From NCBI GenBank assembly GCA_030538335.1, contig JAUNUE010000027.1, forward strand, positions 5,488-13,995: 8,508 bases of DNA. The letters are read 5' to 3'. A model generated the notes under the pieces. The model was given only the letters and a program-made list of their open reading frames with translations, did not search any database and was not told where the DNA came from. A program made the position numbers and the translations under genes. Shown one piece after another: positions 5,110 through 8,508 of the stretch. Positions within the stretch are counted from its first letter, which is position 1, and each line of letters starts with the position of its first letter. Source of the stretch: Allobrachymonas sp. GTDB taxonomy: Bacteria; Pseudomonadota; Gammaproteobacteria; Burkholderiales; Burkholderiaceae_C.

Positions 5110-7071
5110 TTATTCCTTGGGCAATGCCTTGCCTGTCACCGCATCTGCCGTTTGCGTTTCGGGCCGCCAGACGGTGCCCACCGACAGCTTGTCGACCTTG
5201 CGACGGTGCCCGTACCACAGGCTTACCAGGCCGCGCGAGAAAAACACCGCCGAGAACAGCGAGGTAAGAATGCCCAGGCTGTGCACCACGGCAAAGCCGC
5301 GGATCGGGCCGGTGCCAAACACCCACAGCGCAATGCCCGCGATCAGCGAGGTGACGTTGGAGTCGAGAATGGTCGACCAGGCGTTGTCGTAACCCGCGCG
5401 GATCGCCATTTGCGGCGAAGCACCGCCACGCAACTCGTCACGAATGCGCTCGTTGATCAGCACGTTGGCGTCAATCGCCATGCCCAAAGTCAATGCCATG
5501 GCCGCCATGCCCGGCAAGGTGAGTGTGGCCTGCAACATCGACAGCACCGCCACCAGCAGCAGCAGGTTTACGGCAAGTGCAATCGACGAGATCACACCGA
5601 ACAGTGCGTAGTACACGCACATGAATGCCACCACCACCACAAACCCGTAGGCCACGCTCTTGAAGCCTTTTTCGATGTTGGCAGCGCCCAGACCGGGGCC
5701 GATGGTGCGCTCTTCGACGATTTCCATCGGCGCAGCCAGCGAGCCAGAACGCAGCAGCAGCGCCGTATCGGTGGCCTCCTGCGTGTTGCGGCTGCCGGTG
5801 ATCTGCACACGGCCACCTGGAATTTCGGTATTGATCTGCGGCGCCGTCACCACCTCGCCACGCCCTTTTTCAAACAGCAAGATCGCCATGCGTTTGCGGA
5901 TATTGCTGCGCGTGATGGTTTGAAAATCGCGTGCGCCCTGGCTATCGAGCACCAGGTTGACGGTCGGCTGCTGCGTCTGGCTGTCAAAACCCGCTTGCGC
6001 GTCAGTCAGGTTGTTGCCCGTGAGCAGCACTTCTTTCTTGACGATATGCGCATAGCGTCGGCCTTCGGCGTCAGGGCGTCCCATGAACACTTCTGCATCC
6101 ATTGGCACCGGCGCCATCTCGTTCTCGGGCTTGGGCGTGCTGCCCATCAAGGCGGCATTGCGGTCACGCTCGGCCGCCAGGCCTTGCGGGCTTTCATCAA
6201 CCATGCGAATTTCCAGCGTCGCCGTGCGCCCCAGCAACTCCTTGGCCTTGGCCGTGTCCTGCACGCCCGGCAACTGCACCACCACGCGGTCAGCGCCTTG
6301 TTGCTGGATCACGGGTTCGGCCACGCCCAGCTCGTTGATGCGGTTGTTCAGCGTAAGGATGTTCTGCCGCACCGCCGCTTCGCGGAATTTGGTCACTTCG
6401 GTGGCACGGAATGCGGCCGCAAGCGCAGGCTGGGCGCCGCCTGCAGCACGGCTCACCTGCAACTCCATCATGTTGTCTTCGAGCAGGCGCTGCGCTTTTT
6501 CGGCCGTGGCCGCATCGGCAAAGCGCACATCAAACCCTTCAGCCGTGCGTTGTATGTCGACGGCTGCTGCGCCTTTTTCGGCCAGCAGTTTGCGCGCATC
6601 GGCAGCCAGCCCGTCCAGACGCTTGCCCAGCGCCGTTTGCATATCGACCTGCAAGGTGAAATGCACACCACCGCGCAAATCCAGCCCGAGAAACATGGGC
6701 GACGCGCCGATGGCCGACAGCCAGCGCGGCGAACGCGGCACCAGGTTCAGGGCCACTGAATAGCCCGGCTCGGCAGCGTTGGGGTTGACGGTGCGGTCCA
6801 CCACATCGCGTGCACGGATTTGCGCATCGGGCGTGGCAAAGCGCAACAGCAGCGAGTTGCCCTGCTTTTCTGCCGCATCAGGCGCGGTTTGCGCTGCCGA
6901 CAGGGCGGCGAGCACCTTTTGCTGCAAATCGTCGTTGACACTGGCCGTTGCCTGCGCGGGCGACACCTGCACGGCAGGCGCTTCGCCAAAGTAATTGGGC
7001 AAGGCGTACAAAAAGGCAATCAGCAACACCACCGCCATGGTGATGTACTTCCAGGCCGGATAGCGGTTCAT
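5110..7071 (-). CDS. secD: Protein translocase subunit SecD
   Basis: SecD, with SecF, forms the proton-driven periplasmic pulling device of the Sec translocon. The 653 residues are a little longer than the 615 of E. coli SecD. The N-terminus MNRYPAWKYITMAVVLLIAFLYALPN is typical and contains TM1 (about 9-25), which fixes the start at 7071 rather than Met12. The P1 domain includes LGLDLRGGVHFTLQVD (128-143). The segment RSGSLAAPMEIVEERTIGPGLG (441-462) precedes the membrane half, with TM2-TM6 at about 472-490, 494-514, 519-539, 568-586 and 596-612. TM4 carries GMAIDANVLINERIRDEL (530-547), where D534 matches the aspartate needed for proton-coupled function. No Shine-Dalgarno precedes the ATG; the mRNA reads CACCTCC directly before it. 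Only a purine stretch AGAAAGAA lies further upstream. The gene lies 83 bp after yajC and 4 bp before secF. Confidence 0.98.
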   Translation of the reverse strand: MNRYPAWKYITMAVVLLIAFLYALPNYFGEAPAVQVSPAQATASVNDDLQQKVLAALSAAQTAPDAAEKQGNSLLLRFATPDAQIRARDVVDRTVNPNAAEPGYSVALNLVPRSPRWLSAIGASPMFLGLDLRGGVHFTLQVDMQTALGKRLDGLAADARKLLAEKGAAAVDIQRTAEGFDVRFADAATAEKAQRLLEDNMMELQVSRAAGGAQPALAAAFRATEVTKFREAAVRQNILTLNNRINELGVAEPVIQQQGADRVVVQLPGVQDTAKAKELLGRTATLEIRMVDESPQGLAAERDRNAALMGSTPKPENEMAPVPMDAEVFMGRPDAEGRRYAHIVKKEVLLTGNNLTDAQAGFDSQTQQPTVNLVLDSQGARDFQTITRSNIRKRMAILLFEKGRGEVVTAPQINTEIPGGRVQITGSRNTQEATDTALLLRSGSLAAPMEIVEERTIGPGLGAANIEKGFKSVAYGFVVVVAFMCVYYALFGVISSIALAVNLLLLVAVLSMLQATLTLPGMAAMALTLGMAIDANVLINERIRDELRGGASPQMAIRAGYDNAWSTILDSNVTSLIAGIALWVFGTGPIRGFAVVHSLGILTSLFSAVFFSRGLVSLWYGHRRKVDKLSVGTVWRPETQTADAVTGKALPKE

Positions 7072-7154
7072 GGAGGTGGGTTCTTTCTGTCAATCTGGCA
7101 GGCACTTGCGCACTGCCATTGGTGGTGCCGCCTGCAGATGCGGCGGGCTGCGCC
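7072..7154 (-). promoter_or_regulatory. yajC-secD intercistronic region with two potential hairpins
   Basis: This 83-bp spacer can form two stem-loops in the mRNA. The first (7144-7127) pairs GCCGC with GCGGC around an 8-base loop. The second (7117-7097) pairs GGCAG with CTGCC and extends inward by a GC/GC pairing next to one bulged T. The stretch just before the secD ATG is pyrimidine-rich, CCCACCTCC, not a Shine-Dalgarno. The structures could be processing or translation-control sites. They are short, and their significance is unproven. Confidence 0.35.
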
Positions 7155-7493
7155 TTAAAAGCGGATCGTGCCTTTGGGCAAAATCTGGGTGACGGCGGTT
7201 TTCTGCATCTGCACTTCCACGCCCTTGGCAATCTGCACTTCGAGGTTGTCGCCTTTTACGCCAGTGACTTTGCCCAGCAGGCCGCTGGCGGTGACCACTT
7301 CGTCGCCTGTGCCCAGGTTGTCAAGCAGGCTGCGCAACTCTTTCTGCTTTTTCATCTGTGGGCGGATCATCAGGAAAAAGCCCGCGATGAAAATGAGCAG
7401 CATCGGACCCATTTGTACCAGAACGGACATGAAATCGTTGCCACCCGCTGCCGGATTGGTTTGCGCGTAGGCGTTGCTGATAAAAGATAACAC
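7155..7493 (-). CDS. yajC: Sec translocon accessory complex subunit YajC
   Basis: YajC is a small single-span inner-membrane protein that copurifies with SecDF and contacts SecYEG; its precise contribution is modest. The 112 residues match the family length. A short N-terminal segment, MLSFISNAYAQ, precedes one membrane helix at about 28-44. The helix is followed by the signature FFLMIRPQMKKQKE (39-52) and the cytoplasmic LGTGDEVVTASGLLGKVTGV (60-79). The start codon is GTG (7493-7491), supported by a strong GAGGAG ribosome site seven bases upstream; the next in-frame Met (residue 22) would delete the conserved N-terminus. This is the first gene of yajC-secD-secF. In many proteobacteria queA and tgt precede yajC. 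Here the gene directly upstream is a glycan ligase, 176 bp away. Confidence 0.97.
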   Translation of the reverse strand: MLSFISNAYAQTNPAAGGNDFMSVLVQMGPMLLIFIAGFFLMIRPQMKKQKELRSLLDNLGTGDEVVTASGLLGKVTGVKGDNLEVQIAKGVEVQMQKTAVTQILPKGTIRF

Positions 7494-7500
7494 AGGGGTA

Positions 7501-7506
7501 CTCCTC
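7501..7506 (-). promoter_or_regulatory. Ribosome binding site that fixes the GTG start of yajC
   Basis: On the minus strand GAGGAG ends seven bases before GTG 7493-7491, ideal Shine-Dalgarno spacing. It selects this non-ATG start for yajC. Confidence 0.8.
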
Positions 7507-7521
7507 GGATCAAAGGGAACA

Positions 7522-7538
7522 GGCGCCCTGGCGGCGCC
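7522..7538 (-). promoter_or_regulatory. GC-rich hairpin in the yajC leader
   Basis: Two copies of the palindrome GGCGCC separated by five bases can pair as a six-base all-GC stem. It ends 15 bp before the yajC ribosome site. A -10-like TATAAA on the minus strand (7551-7546) would place the transcript start near 7539, so the hairpin would form the extreme 5' end of the mRNA. The -35 candidate TTGTCT (7576-7571) is 19 bp away, which is long. The hairpin is seen; the promoter is tentative. Confidence 0.4.
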
Positions 7539-7564
7539 AAGGCGTTTTATACGGTTACGTCAAA

Positions 7565-7582
7565 GCGGGCAGACAAGCCCGC
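7565..7582 (-). terminator. Possible weak terminator after the glycan ligase gene
   Basis: On the minus strand a perfect six-base stem, GCGGGC with GCCCGC around the loop TTGTCT, is followed by only TTT. It lies 88 bp downstream of the ligase stop, between that gene and yajC. The short T run makes it a poor intrinsic terminator. A second, weaker hairpin (CCAGC/GCTGG, 7603-7619) lies closer to the stop. Confidence 0.3.
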
Positions 7583-7636
7583 ATCGCAAACACATGCAGC
7601 ATCCAGCCAAAAAAGCTGGCACAGGCGAAACGGCGT

Positions 7637-7642
7637 ATTGTA
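7637..7642 (-). promoter_or_regulatory. Alternative -10 box for the yajC operon
   Basis: TACAAT on the minus strand (7642-7637) is a good -10 hexamer 27 bp beyond the ligase stop. The hexamer 17 bp upstream, GCAGCA, is a poor -35. It would give a leader of about 140 bases containing all three hairpins of the 7494-7669 gap. Confidence 0.3.
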
Positions 7643-7669
7643 AATCGGCAGAGGATGCCTGCTGCTTGC

Positions 7670-8508
7670 TTATTCCTGCTGCCCCTTTTCGCCCGCCATC
7701 CATTGGGCATGCGCTTGCGGATAAACGGCCTTGAATTGGGCCTCTGCCGCAGCAGCCTCTTCGTCGCGTCCCAGCATGCGCAACGCCTCGATAACGCGGC
7801 TGATGACGCGCGCTTCGGGGCTGTAATGCATCAGCACCTGCGCCTGGGCAAGCTGTTGCCCGGCCTTTTCGGGGGTGACTTCGGTGGTGCTGACATCGGC
7901 AAATTGCACGGCGTTGCGGTAGAGAAAACTGCGCGCGGCCTGCTTGTGCGTATCTTGTCTGAAAGGCCAGACGCGGTCTTCCGCCGCGGTGTACAACTGC
8001 GTGACACGCACAAAATCAAAACTGGCGTAGATCAACCCGGCCAACAGACAAAAAGTCAATGCGCGCTGCGCCCAGGTCAACGCAGTGCTGCCCTGCCCTT
8101 CAAACTCCACTGCATTGCGATCCTGTACACGGCGCAACGCCAGCAATACGCCCACCGCCAGCCCGGTCGCCAACTGGAAGTGCGAATGCCACAGCGGGTA
8201 TTCAAACAGGCTGTGCAGCCCAATCGTCAACAGCACGCCCCACATCAACTGGCGTTGCGGCAGCACTTCCGCCCAGGGTTGGCTCCACATAATCCAGATC
8301 AGCGCCGCGCCACACGCCAGCACGGCGATGGGCACGCCCAATTCCACTGCCAAGTGCAGCGGCAGGTTGTGGGCGTTGTCGAGCAGGTCACAAAACCGCA
8401 TGCCGGGGTAGGTGGCCTGGTAATGCGCGTAGTCCAGTTCGCCCCAGCCCCAGCCCCACCAGGGTTTTTGCGCAATCAGTTGCAGCACATTGCTCCACAG
8501 CACGGTGC
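7670..8508 (-). CDS. PglL/Wzy-type O-oligosaccharyltransferase or O-antigen ligase, 5' end outside window
   Basis: The frame is open to the right edge, giving 277 residues from an in-frame GTG at 8503. That codon is probably internal, because family proteins are about 500-600 residues. The visible part starts with LWSNVLQLIAQKPWWGWGWGEL (2-23), then the periplasmic-loop signature FCDLLDNAHNLPLHLAVELG (37-56). Its His46-Asn47 corresponds to the conserved histidine region of WaaL and PglL ligases. Membrane helices at about 57-73, 86-98, 109-123 and 145-162 follow. The C-terminal soluble part, with LMHYSPEARVISRVIEALRMLGRDEEAAAAEAQFKAVYPQAHAQW (224-268), resembles the Wzy_C_2 domain of PglL-type enzymes. 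These enzymes move a lipid-linked glycan onto protein (often pilin) or lipid A core; which one applies here cannot be told from this fragment. It ends 176 bp before yajC on the same strand. Confidence 0.85.
   Translation of the reverse strand, partial: TVLWSNVLQLIAQKPWWGWGWGELDYAHYQATYPGMRFCDLLDNAHNLPLHLAVELGVPIAVLACGAALIWIMWSQPWAEVLPQRQLMWGVLLTIGLHSLFEYPLWHSHFQLATGLAVGVLLALRRVQDRNAVEFEGQGSTALTWAQRALTFCLLAGLIYASFDFVRVTQLYTAAEDRVWPFRQDTHKQAARSFLYRNAVQFADVSTTEVTPEKAGQQLAQAQVLMHYSPEARVISRVIEALRMLGRDEEAAAAEAQFKAVYPQAHAQWMAGEKGQQE

Noticed and set aside
5044..6759. A 571-codon plus-strand open frame opposite secD and the start of secF
   Set aside because: It lies antisense to secD, which has unmistakable family motifs throughout. 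Its translation is rich in His, Arg and Gln in the pattern expected from reading GC-rich codons backwards, and shows no domain.
7071..7080. A Shine-Dalgarno (GGAGGTGG) on the plus strand at 7072-7079
   Set aside because: No plus-strand start codon follows at suitable spacing in a credible frame. It is simply the complement of the pyrimidine stretch before secD.
7474..7734. An 86-codon plus-strand frame across the yajC leader
   Set aside because: It is made of the reverse of the yajC 5' end, the leader hairpins and the ligase 3' end. No ribosome site or domain is visible.

Overview
The window reads as chromosomal DNA from a betaproteobacterium of the order Burkholderiales, most likely Comamonadaceae. 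The support is GC-rich coding DNA with strong third-position bias, the style of the DUF4124 protein, the BioC-like protein and the PglL-type protein, and a SecF with the N-E-S-V-V-V-F-D-R form of its TM4 motif. This assignment rests on recognising the families, not on a database search.

Layout. (1) Positions 1-789, minus strand: a BioC-like methyltransferase-fold protein whose 3' end leaves the window. It faces away from comF (827-1630, plus) across 37 bp. (2) comF is followed on the plus strand by pyrE (1682-2377). After an AT-rich 190-bp gap comes a secreted DUF4124 coiled-coil protein (2568-3206). (3) A minus-strand TauE/SafE-family permease (3215-3976) converges on the DUF4124 gene with 8 bp between their stops. 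(4) Between the permease and secF lies an 82-bp structure (4051-4132) of two related REP-like palindromes in inverted orientation. (5) The protein-translocation genes yajC (7155-7493), secD (5110-7071) and secF (4140-5105) form a minus-strand operon read right to left. (6) The 3' part of a PglL/Wzy-type O-oligosaccharyltransferase or O-antigen ligase (7670-8508, minus) lies upstream of yajC and runs off the right edge.

How the genes work together. YajC, SecD and SecF form the accessory complex of the SecYEG translocon, where SecDF uses proton-motive force to help pull exported proteins across the inner membrane. PyrE makes orotidine monophosphate in pyrimidine synthesis. ComF has the same phosphoribosyltransferase fold but belongs to the competence-associated family. 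The DUF4124 protein, the permease and the glycan ligase are envelope functions with no evident shared pathway.

Most of the window is ordinary core genome, and I found no convincing new multi-gene system. The items most worth a second look are the paired REP-like elements, where base changes between copies preserve pairing and one mismatch is shared; the loss of the canonical SAM-binding motifs in the BioC-like protein; and the leader and intercistronic RNA structures of yajC-secD, including an anti-Shine-Dalgarno-like sequence directly before the secD start codon.
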